DNA from: an uncultured Collinsella sp.
Lineage (GTDB): Bacteria > Actinomycetota > Coriobacteriia > Coriobacteriales > Coriobacteriaceae
Assembly: GCA_938045085.1 (NCBI GenBank)
Contig: CALINZ010000323.1
Coordinates: 1-11,537 of the forward strand
Length of the DNA stretch: 11,537 bases
Reading direction: 5' to 3'
Both the position numbers and the translations under genes were made by a program. The first letter of the stretch is position 1; each line of letters opens with the position of its first letter. Under the pieces are notes generated by a model that ran no database searches, was not told the origin of the DNA, and saw only the letters and a list, made by a program, of their open reading frames with translations. Positions 5,100-11,537 of the stretch are shown here, piece after piece.

Positions 5100-7007
5100 A
5101 TGGAACAGATTATCTTGAACATACTCGAGGCTCTGCGTCGCGGCGAGACCGTGGACGACAAAGCGCTCGTCAAACTGATACATGCCGAGGCGCGTTGTGA
5201 GGGTGCCGACAAACGCGATTTGGCCAAGCGCCGTCTGCTGCCGTTTTACCAGCGGGTAAAACGTGAGGAGCCGGCTCGTTGGGCTGGGTGGAATGTCGAT
5301 GCCGAGCTGGAACGTCGACTGCTGCAGGTGCTACGCATGAAGCCTCGTCGCACGGCTTCGGGCGTGGCGACCATTACCGTCATCACCAAGCCCTGGCCAT
5401 GCTCGGGCGATTGCCTATTTTGCCCCAACGATCTGCGCATGCCCAAAAGCTATCTGCACGCCGAGCCGGCGTGCGCCCGTGCGGAGCAAAATTGCTTTGA
5501 CCCGTATCTGCAGGTAAGCGCTCGTCTGACCGCGCTTTCGCAGATGGGGCATGCGACCGATAAGATTGAGCTCATTGTGCTCGGCGGTACCTGGAGCGAC
5601 TATCCGCAAGGGTATCAGACGTGGTTTATGTCGGAGCTCTTCCGCGCGCTCAATGACGATGCCGTGGCTGGTGTGGCGGCTAACCCCATGTTGGCGCGTC
5701 CGGGCATCAGTCGTGCCGAGGCGGGGCGTCTGCTCGATGACGCTCCCGCCGATGCCCTGCCGCCTGTGGTAGCAGAGCGCCGTGAGCGCTATCGGGCCGC
5801 CGGCATTGCGACAGACGAGGTCGAGCTTGCTGCCGGCGTTGCCGACGAGCAGGGGCGTGTGGATGCTGCCGTGGGCGGCTATAACCGTGCGGTGCGTCGT
5901 CTGTACGGTCCCGGTACGCCGTGGGACAAGGTCACTGAGTGGCAGACGGCAACGATGGAGGAGCTCGAGCGTCAGCAGCGCATCAACGAGACGGCGAAGC
6001 ATCGCGTGGTGGGACTCGTTATCGAGACGCGCCCCGATGCCGTAACGCCGCAGGCGCTTACGCTCATCCGCCGCCTGGGCTGCACCAAGATCCAGATGGG
6101 TATCCAGAGCCTCGACCAGCACCTGCTCGATATCAACGAGCGTCGCATTTCGGTGGCGCAGATTGAACGGGCGTTTTCGCTTGCGCGCCTGTTTGGCTTT
6201 AAGATCCATGCGCATTTTATGCTTAACCTGCTGGGCGCCACGCCGGAGGGGGATAAGCGCGACTACGAACGCTTTATGACCGAAGGGGCCTTTATGCCCG
6301 ACGAGGTCAAGGTCTACCCGTGTGCGCTCATCGAGGGCTCGCGTCTGGTGGGCTGCTATGAGCGCGGCGAGTGGCGTCCCTATACCGAGGAAGAGCTGCT
6401 CGATGTGCTGGCCGACGACATCGTGGTGACGCCGGCGTTCTGCCGTATCAGTCGCATGATCCGCGACTTTAGCTCCGACGACATTATGGTGGGCAACAAG
6501 AAACCCAACCTGCGTCAGCTCGTTGAGAACCGTCTGGCTGCTCGGGGTGATGGTGCGACGGTGCGCGAGATTCGCTATCGCGAGATCAGTACGGCGGGTG
6601 CCGACTTGGATGAGCTATCTCTTGATGAGGAAGTGGCGTACGAGACGCCAGTGACTTACGAGCGCTTTTTGCAGTGGGTGACGCCGCAGGGCAAGATCGC
6701 GGGCTTTTTGCGGTTGTCGCTGCCCGACCATTCGTTTGTTGCCGCGCATGCGGACGAGTTGCCGACGACGCCGGACGAGGCGATGATTCGCGAGGTGCAC
6801 GTGTATGGCATGGCGGCACGCGTGGGTGACCAGGGCCAGGCGGCGCAGCATCACGGGTTGGGGCGTTTGCTCGTAGAGCGTGCGTGCGAGATTGCCCGGG
6901 ATGCCGGCTATGCGCGCATCAACGTGATCAGCGCGATTGGTACGCGCGAGTACTATCGCCATCTTGGATTTTATGACCATGGCCTTTATCTGCAAAAGGA
7001 GCTCTAG
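5100..7007 (+). CDS. elp3: Elp3: radical SAM / GNAT tRNA uridine-34 carboxymethylation enzyme
   Basis: A 635-aa protein with the complete Elp3 layout. Elp3 uses SAM and acetyl-CoA to build cm5U at the wobble position of tRNA. Order of features: N-terminal helical tRNA-binding region (1-80); radical SAM cluster Cys101, Cys105, Cys108 (CSGDCLFC); then PKSYLHAEPACARAEQN and FDPYLQVSARL (115-143), GHATDKIELIVLGGTW (150-165), HRVVGLVIETRPD (301-313) and IQMGIQSLD (331-339), all characteristic Elp3 blocks. The C-terminal acetyltransferase domain has EVHVYG (565-570), QHHGLGRLLVERA acetyl-CoA loop (583-595) and REYYRHLGF (616-624) with the conserved Tyr pair. The Cys spacing is CX3CX2C, shorter than the CX4CX2C or CX9CX2C of archaeal and eukaryotic Elp3. 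Residues about 187-280 form a long insertion between conserved blocks. The ATG follows GGGGG. The next gene starts directly after its stop. Confidence 0.93.
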   Translation: MEQIILNILEALRRGETVDDKALVKLIHAEARCEGADKRDLAKRRLLPFYQRVKREEPARWAGWNVDAELERRLLQVLRMKPRRTASGVATITVITKPWPCSGDCLFCPNDLRMPKSYLHAEPACARAEQNCFDPYLQVSARLTALSQMGHATDKIELIVLGGTWSDYPQGYQTWFMSELFRALNDDAVAGVAANPMLARPGISRAEAGRLLDDAPADALPPVVAERRERYRAAGIATDEVELAAGVADEQGRVDAAVGGYNRAVRRLYGPGTPWDKVTEWQTATMEELERQQRINETAKHRVVGLVIETRPDAVTPQALTLIRRLGCTKIQMGIQSLDQHLLDINERRISVAQIERAFSLARLFGFKIHAHFMLNLLGATPEGDKRDYERFMTEGAFMPDEVKVYPCALIEGSRLVGCYERGEWRPYTEEELLDVLADDIVVTPAFCRISRMIRDFSSDDIMVGNKKPNLRQLVENRLAARGDGATVREIRYREISTAGADLDELSLDEEVAYETPVTYERFLQWVTPQGKIAGFLRLSLPDHSFVAAHADELPTTPDEAMIREVHVYGMAARVGDQGQAAQHHGLGRLLVERACEIARDAGYARINVISAIGTREYYRHLGFYDHGLYLQKEL

Positions 7008-7886
7008 ATGAACAAGCCGAGTGTTTCTGCCGGCGTCGTTGCCGGCGTTGCTCTGGGAGCCGCGGCGCTTGGTGCGGCCGCTGTCGCTGTTCGTGTTGCC
7101 TGTCTGCAGGTTGCGCGAACCTGCAATGGGTTGGCGCGTGTGAAGCGCGTGCACGACGAGGGCGGCGACGAAGTCCGCGTATTGGTGCAAGGCGGCGTCT
7201 ACCAAAGCGCGAGTTACGTTGGCGAGCGCTGGGCGGAGCCAGTCTTTGCGTACTATCGCGCGTTTGACGACGTGTTTGAGGCCGAGGATGCGATGCGCGA
7301 CGCTTATGGTCACGGTATCAACCGTATGCTGATGCTGGGCGGCGGCGGGTTTGCCTATCCCAAGTTCGCGCTGATGTCGCACGAGGGCTTGCGCATGGAC
7401 GTCATCGAGTATGACGGAGAGATTACGCGCCTGGCGCGCCGTTGGTTCTATCTGGACGAGCTGGAGCGCACGGTGGGCGACCGCTTGCGGGTGATTACTG
7501 CTGAGGCTCGCTCGTATCTGGGTGTGACAAGTGTGGGCCATCGTCGCTACGACGTGGTCGTGAGCGATTGCTTTGGCGGTGCCGAGCCCGTACGCGAGCT
7601 GGCGACGGTTGAAGCGTTGCGTTTGGTGCGGGGCAGCCTAAATTTCGGTGGCGTCTACGTTGCCAATATCGTGAGCGCAAGCGAGGGGAGCGATGTGACG
7701 TTCCTGCGCGATTGCGCTGCCACGGCACTCGAGGTGTTCGCCCACGCCTGGGTGGTCCCATGTGGCGATGCGAAGTTCGGCGGAGAGGAAAACTACCTGC
7801 TCATCGCCAGCGACGGCAACTACGCCTTTGCCGAAGCCGTGCCCTTCGACACCGACTTTCTCGGCACCGTCCTTCACGACAAGTAA
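7008..7886 (+). CDS. Membrane-anchored spermidine-synthase-fold (SpeE-like) protein
   Basis: A 292-aa protein. Residues 8-37 form an Ala/Val-rich hydrophobic helix, likely a membrane anchor. The rest resembles the Rossmann-type spermidine synthase fold: GVYQSASYVGERW (63-75), MLMLGGGGFAYPKF (107-120) as nucleotide-binding loop, DVIEYDGEI (131-139) with the acidic residue pair after strand 2, and YDVVVSDCFGG (181-191). The loop has GGGGF where spermidine synthases have GGGDG, and DCFGG replaces the DSTDP-like polyamine site, so ordinary spermidine synthase activity is unlikely. Its ATG directly abuts the elp3 TAG, with AAGGAG inside the elp3 3' end, so the two are translationally coupled. It ends 26 bases from the convergent helicase gene, with no clear terminator between. 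The substrate is unknown; a SAM-dependent methyltransferase is the safest label. Confidence 0.78.
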   Translation: MNKPSVSAGVVAGVALGAAALGAAAVAVRVACLQVARTCNGLARVKRVHDEGGDEVRVLVQGGVYQSASYVGERWAEPVFAYYRAFDDVFEAEDAMRDAYGHGINRMLMLGGGGFAYPKFALMSHEGLRMDVIEYDGEITRLARRWFYLDELERTVGDRLRVITAEARSYLGVTSVGHRRYDVVVSDCFGGAEPVRELATVEALRLVRGSLNFGGVYVANIVSASEGSDVTFLRDCAATALEVFAHAWVVPCGDAKFGGEENYLLIASDGNYAFAEAVPFDTDFLGTVLHDK

Positions 7887-7912
7887 GTCTCCCCGTCCCA
7901 AAAAGATTGGTC

Positions 7913-10357
7913 TTAGGCGTGGTCGCGCCAGCCGAGAACGCGCTGCTTCATACCCTCGATTTCGAGCACGCCTTCGGCAAAGCCTTTGCGCACGAGCTCC
8001 TCGGGAACGTACTCGTCGTAGCGATCAAAATAAGGCACCTCGCCGGGATAGACGAGCTCGATGGGATCGAAGTCCTTCTCGGCCTCGGCGGCGAGCACCT
8101 CAAAGAATGTCTCCTCGTCGGCCTTCATCTTGAACTGCATAAAGTATGGACGCGACGGATCGAGCCCGCGAAGGCCCAACTCAGCGGCACATTTGATTTT
8201 AAGCATGCGCTCGAGTGCTAGGAAGGCGTAGCTGCCCAACCAGGGGAAGAGCACCCAGGTGTCGCCACCCAGGTTGATGAGCGGCTTAGTTCCCGCGCCC
8301 GAAATCTCGGCGGTATGACGAGCCTGCGCCAAGCGAGCCCGTGCGTTAGCCATGAGGTACGGATATGTCGCATGCTCGTTGAGCGCCTTGCGCATGCGTT
8401 CGAGTACGTGTGTATTGATGTCACCGGGGCAGTCGCCAAAGTAGGCCGGCACACGGCCCTTGACCTGCGTGGCAAAGACGGTGTGGCGCTTCCAGTCCAC
8501 TTCCTCGACAATCCAGCAGTGTCCGGCGATGGCGATGCGCTCACCGGGCGGTGGCGGGTTGACGATCGTGCCCAATTCGGCCGACTCGCTGCGAACGGTG
8601 AACTCCTCGTTTTCATGGAACACGGCGTAGAACTTAAAGTTGTTGATGATGCGCTCTCCCGCGAGACCCACGATGAGCCCACCGCCCTCGGTGACCTGGA
8701 TGTGGTCGATCTTGATGAGGTGGCGCAGCAGTACGCGATAGTCATCGGCCGAGACGCGGTGGAAATAGCTGAGCGTGAGTACACGCTGAGCAAGCTCGTC
8801 CGGCGTGAGCTCGCCGGTGCTGGCGAGCGTCGACATGGTCTGGTGGTAGAGCAGGCTGTAGGGGAGTCGATCGAGCTCGGGCGGCTCGACCCACTTTTCC
8901 TCGCGATAGAGTTGTACGAGCGCGATGCCCTGCAGGAGCTTCCACGGGATGGTCTCGGGCATCATCGTGCGCGGCTCGGGCTCTTCCTCGCGCATAACAA
9001 ACCACATCTCGGGCGGAAGATCGCGGCGTCCCGTGCGGCCCATTCGCTGCAAAAAGGAGCTGACGGTAAACGGCGCATCGATCTGGAACGCACGCTCCAG
9101 ACGGCCGATATCGATACCGAGCTCCAGCGTAGAGGTGGTGACGGTTGTCTGTGCCTGCTCCTCATCGCGCATGAGTTCCTCGGCCGTCTCGCGCAACGAT
9201 GCCGAAAGATTGCCGTGATGAATGAGGAAACGGTCGGGCTCGTGCCGGTTCTCGCAGTAGCTACGCAGCATGGAGCACACGGCCTCTGCCTCCTCGCGCG
9301 AGTTGGCAAAGACCAGGCACTTGCGGCCGCGCGTATGCTCAAAGATATAGCCCATACCGGGGTCGGCGTTGTCGGGCGCCGTGTCGGTGGGGTTGAGAAG
9401 CGCCTGCTCGGTCGCTCGTGGGATGTCGACTTCGCCCTCGGGGGCCGAGGAAGTGCGACGGTCTTTGGGAGCGGCTTTGCCCCGTGCCCGTTCGCGACGT
9501 TGACGGCGCTCCTCTTGTATGAGCTGTCCGCTGTGACGCATGTATTGGGCGCCGGCGGGCAGTGCCACGGGTGCCGCTGCCTCAATGCGCTCGCATGCAA
9601 GCACTTCGGCCTCTTGAGGACCCATGCTCTCGAATCCCCGCTGCTGTGCCTGGGGGCCCGAGTTGTAGAAGTGCTCCATGGAGATGCGCCACACGCGACG
9701 CGGTTCTTCAAAGCGGGGGATAACGCAGTCGCGCCCCGTTCCCTGTGAGAGAAAAGCGCCCGTGCGCTCGGGGTCGCCGATGGTAGCGGAAAGGCCAATG
9801 CGTCGAGGCTGCACGCCGGCCATGCGCGAGAGTCGCTCGATAAGGCAGAGCGTCTGCCCGCCACGGTCGCCGCGCATGAGCGAGTGGACTTCGTCAATAA
9901 CCACATAGCGCAGGTCGCAGAACATACGAGGGATCGCCATGTGCTTATGGATCAGGAGCGCCTCGAGCGACTCGGGCGTAATCTGCAAGATACCGCTCGG
10001 CTTTTTGATGAGTTTGGCCTTGTGTGACTGCGAAACGTCGCCATGCCAGTGCCAGACGGGGATGGCGGCTTCTTCGCACAGGTCATTGAGACGGACGAAC
10101 TGATCATTGATGAGTGCTTTGAGGGGGCCAATATAGAGGGCCCCAACGCTTGCGGGCGGGTTCTCCCAAAACTCGGTCAGGATGGGAAAGAAGGCCGCCT
10201 CGGTTTTGCCGGAAGCCGTGGATGCCGTCAGGAGCACATTGTCCTGCGTGTTAAAGATGGCATCTGCCGCCGCAACCTGGATAGAGCGCAAGCTCTCCCA
10301 ATCGTGGGAGTAGATGAAGTCTTGGATAAATGGGGCGTAGCGGTCAAAGGCGTTCAC
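7913..10357 (-). CDS. Lhr-like SF2 helicase, BrxHI-like
   Basis: An 814-aa protein from the GTG at 10355-10357, chosen because AAAGGAGG (10362-10369) stands four bases upstream; a TTG at 10387 would add 10 unsupported residues. RecA1: STASGKTEA (46-54), GPLKALINDQF (77-87), DEVH (155-158), SAT (190-192). RecA2: CLVFANSREEAEAV (347-360), HHGNLS (380-385), TLELGIDIG (410-418), QRMGRTGRR (437-445). A charged, low-complexity insert (about 235-335, Gln/Arg/Ala rich) separates the two lobes. Residues 460-814 hold the winged-helix and beta-rich C-terminal regions seen in Lhr-type DNA helicases. It lies downstream of a DUF2791 ATPase on the same strand. In some BREX types the Lhr-like helicase BrxHI accompanies the ATPase BrxD, which is why that name is proposed. 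A DNA-unwinding role in phage defence or DNA processing is inferred. Confidence 0.88.
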   Translation of the reverse strand: MNAFDRYAPFIQDFIYSHDWESLRSIQVAAADAIFNTQDNVLLTASTASGKTEAAFFPILTEFWENPPASVGALYIGPLKALINDQFVRLNDLCEEAAIPVWHWHGDVSQSHKAKLIKKPSGILQITPESLEALLIHKHMAIPRMFCDLRYVVIDEVHSLMRGDRGGQTLCLIERLSRMAGVQPRRIGLSATIGDPERTGAFLSQGTGRDCVIPRFEEPRRVWRISMEHFYNSGPQAQQRGFESMGPQEAEVLACERIEAAAPVALPAGAQYMRHSGQLIQEERRQRRERARGKAAPKDRRTSSAPEGEVDIPRATEQALLNPTDTAPDNADPGMGYIFEHTRGRKCLVFANSREEAEAVCSMLRSYCENRHEPDRFLIHHGNLSASLRETAEELMRDEEQAQTTVTTSTLELGIDIGRLERAFQIDAPFTVSSFLQRMGRTGRRDLPPEMWFVMREEEPEPRTMMPETIPWKLLQGIALVQLYREEKWVEPPELDRLPYSLLYHQTMSTLASTGELTPDELAQRVLTLSYFHRVSADDYRVLLRHLIKIDHIQVTEGGGLIVGLAGERIINNFKFYAVFHENEEFTVRSESAELGTIVNPPPPGERIAIAGHCWIVEEVDWKRHTVFATQVKGRVPAYFGDCPGDINTHVLERMRKALNEHATYPYLMANARARLAQARHTAEISGAGTKPLINLGGDTWVLFPWLGSYAFLALERMLKIKCAAELGLRGLDPSRPYFMQFKMKADEETFFEVLAAEAEKDFDPIELVYPGEVPYFDRYDEYVPEELVRKGFAEGVLEIEGMKQRVLGWRDHA

Positions 10358-10361
10358 GGGG

Positions 10362-10369
10362 CCTCCTTT
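10362..10369 (-). promoter_or_regulatory. Shine-Dalgarno AAAGGAGG deciding the helicase start
   Basis: On the minus strand AAAGGAGG is followed by four bases and GTG (10357-10355). The same four-base spacing occurs before the XRE gene (AGGAGG-AACC-ATG) and trmB (AAGGAG-CCTC-ATG), which supports GTG over the more distal TTG. Confidence 0.75.
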
Positions 10370-10394
10370 CAAAAGCGAATCTCTCAACGCGGTG

Positions 10395-10419
10395 GGCAGT
10401 GGCTTGCTGCATTACTGCC
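10395..10419 (-). repeat. Hairpin GGCAGT/ACTGCC upstream of the helicase
   Basis: GGCAGT (10395-10400) and ACTGCC (10414-10419) form a 6-bp stem with a 13-base loop, about 40 bases upstream of the helicase start codon. It sits beside the larger hairpin at 10439-10475. No T tract follows, so it is not a terminator; a leader structure or part of a dispersed repeat is possible. Confidence 0.4.
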
Positions 10420-10438
10420 TCAACGTTTTCCCAGATAA

Positions 10439-10475
10439 AACCTGCCAAAATAAACCTGTCCCTTTTTGGCAGGTT
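10439..10475 (-). terminator. 12-bp perfect stem-loop at the end of the DUF2791 gene; terminator or REP-like repeat
   Basis: AACCTGCCAAAA (10439-10450) and TTTTGGCAGGTT (10464-10475) are exact reverse complements around a 13-base loop containing AACCTGTCCC. Read leftwards, the stem begins inside the TAA stop codon of the DUF2791 gene and is followed by TTATCTGGG, a weak U tract. It could act as a partial terminator setting the helicase below the ATPase. The loop reads GGGACAGGTTTA on the minus strand, similar to intergenic REP-like repeats with a GGGAC core that I recall from many bacteria, so a dispersed repeat is the main alternative. Confidence 0.55.
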
Positions 10476-11537
10476 AGATGGTGAATTCGGCGAAGTTACG
10501 GTCGCCGCCTGCGGTATCGGTGTCACCTGTTGCGGCTGCCGTCGCCAGCGCGTCGCCGCCGACGCTTTGCAGCAGCTCGGCCACGTTGGCGTCGGGGTTT
10601 TGGCATAGGATGTCGAGCAGCTCGATAAAGTCACGAATGACTTCACGCGGCGTCAGATGCGTGTCGGCTCCCACGCGACCGAACTCGATCTTGAGGAAGT
10701 CCACCAAGTCGTTCTCGGTAAGCGTGGGCGTCCAGCCAAAGTAGCCGGCGTGAATTTGCATGAGTTTTTCGATCAGCACCAGCAGCTCCTCGTAGGTGAG
10801 TGGCTGCAGACGGATGATGGGCGCGAGCATGTCCTTAAGGTCCTCGCGCGCAAAGCGACCCTGAGCGAGTCGGCTGCGCAGAGCCTCGTAGGAGAACACG
10901 CCGCGGCGGCGGTCTTCGATGGAGGTTGGCGTGCCGCCCATAATCATGCCCAGGTACTGCGCCTTGCCCTGAAGTGTGTCGTTGTACATGGTCAGGATCT
11001 TCTCGTAGTTGTACTGGCGCGTGATGGCGTTGGGAATCTTATACAGATTCACGAGTTCGTCGATGAGCACCAGCATGCCCTTGTAGCCGCTGCAAACCAA
11101 AAAACGCGCGATGAGTTTGACGTAGTCGTACCAGTCGTCATCGCTGATGATGGTTGAGGACCCCAGTTCGGCGCGGGCCTCGCTCTTGGTGCGGTATTCG
11201 CCGCGGATCCATTTGGTCACGCGGCTCATGGCTTCTTCGTCGCCCTCGGATACGGCCGTGCGATAGCGGCGGAGCATGCGGGTGAAGTCGAAGCCGTGGA
11301 CCATCTCCTCGAGCGGGGCCAGTTGGGCATTGACGACCGACTCGTCGACGTCGGCGCACGAGGCGACCCAGCGATCCAGAATAAGGTTGAGCGCACCGCC
11401 CTCAGGGCGCGTCTTGGTCGATATGTTGCGGATGAGCTCGCGGTAGGTGGCAAGGCCCTGTCCCTGACCGCCCTGCAGGCGGCGCTCAGGGGAAAGGTCG
11501 GCATCAGCGACGACGAATCCCTCGCCCATGGCATGCG
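10474..11537 (-). CDS. BrxD-like P-loop ATPase, DUF2791 family (N-terminus beyond window)
   Basis: About 354 C-terminal residues are visible and the frame stays open at the right edge, so the Walker A loop is outside. Numbering from the in-window ATG at 11529, features include FVVADADLSPERRL (5-18), a strand-2 region followed by GLATYRELIRNISTKTRPEG (25-44) as seen in DUF2791 proteins; Walker B MLVLIDELVNLYKI (152-165); NYEKILTMYNDTLQGKAQYL (174-193); GGTPTSIEDRRRGVFSYEAL (198-217), then RSRL; and QPLTYEELLVLI (242-253). DUF2791 proteins are called BrxD in BREX systems and are also found with Lhr-like helicases outside complete BREX loci. The tail after residue 325 is Ala/Thr/Gly-rich and probably disordered. 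Its helicase partner follows 116 bases downstream. The in-window ATG is not the true start, because homologues carry Walker A just upstream of this point. Confidence 0.85.
   Translation of the reverse strand, partial: HAMGEGFVVADADLSPERRLQGGQGQGLATYRELIRNISTKTRPEGGALNLILDRWVASCADVDESVVNAQLAPLEEMVHGFDFTRMLRRYRTAVSEGDEEAMSRVTKWIRGEYRTKSEARAELGSSTIISDDDWYDYVKLIARFLVCSGYKGMLVLIDELVNLYKIPNAITRQYNYEKILTMYNDTLQGKAQYLGMIMGGTPTSIEDRRRGVFSYEALRSRLAQGRFAREDLKDMLAPIIRLQPLTYEELLVLIEKLMQIHAGYFGWTPTLTENDLVDFLKIEFGRVGADTHLTPREVIRDFIELLDILCQNPDANVAELLQSVGGDALATAAATGDTDTAGGDRNFAEFTI

Noticed and set aside
4233..5183. 316-codon minus-strand frame opposite the DUF4097 gene
   Set aside because: It runs into the start of elp3 and has no domain signal; the plus strand has a membrane segment and regular GSGD repeats.
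5415..6215. Long minus-strand frame inside elp3
   Set aside because: Fully antisense to conserved Elp3 blocks; a compositional shadow.
6615..7541. 308-codon minus-strand frame across the elp3/SpeE-like junction
   Set aside because: Antisense to two well-supported genes with a coupled junction; no recognisable protein features.
7887..7912. Possible bidirectional terminator between the convergent genes
   Set aside because: Only a 4-bp AAGA/TCTT match is visible, too weak to call.
8315..9748. 477-codon open frame on the plus strand opposite the Lhr-like helicase
   Set aside because: It lies wholly antisense to a gene with all helicase motifs; its product has no recognisable domain. Such shadows are common in GC-rich coding DNA.

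Overview
The window is about 11.5 kb of GC-rich bacterial chromosome with dense, short-spaced genes. Several proteins look like those of Coriobacteriia (Collinsella and relatives): a DUF3516-type helicase, a divergent TrmB with a long C-terminal tail, a bacterial Elp3, and a BrxD/Lhr-like helicase pair. The taxonomic placement is my inference from gene content and composition; no rRNA or other marker gene is present. I see no IS transposase, CRISPR array, tRNA, rRNA or origin.

Left part (1-3168), all read leftwards: a Trm9/ALKBH8-like methyltransferase (3168-2248), then trmB (2129-1290), then a DEAD/DEAH helicase whose C-terminal part lies outside the window (980-1). The 309-base gap between trmB and the helicase carries a striking 25/26-bp inverted repeat (1102-1126 and 1199-1224). 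The divergent gap 3169-3387 holds a candidate leftward promoter with a 13-bp dyad inside its spacer.

Middle part (3388-7886), all read rightwards: a membrane-anchored XRE regulator overlapping a DUF4097 membrane protein by 4 bp, a strong hairpin terminator, then Elp3 followed without a gap by a membrane-anchored spermidine-synthase-fold protein. The start codon of the latter directly follows the Elp3 stop.

Right part (7913-11537), read leftwards: a DUF2791 (BrxD-like) ATPase, N-terminally cut by the window edge, then an Lhr-like SF2 helicase. The 116-base gap between them holds two hairpins. This pair resembles the BrxD/BrxHI accessory pair of BREX-like defence loci, but no PglX, PglZ or BrxC gene is visible.

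The most interesting reading is a tRNA wobble-uridine module. Elp3 makes cm5U34 in the families where it is characterised, and a Trm9-type enzyme would methylate it to mcm5U34. Both lie within 2 kb of each other here, next to the tRNA methyltransferase trmB. A bacterial mcm5U route is an inference, but the sequence supports both enzyme identities.
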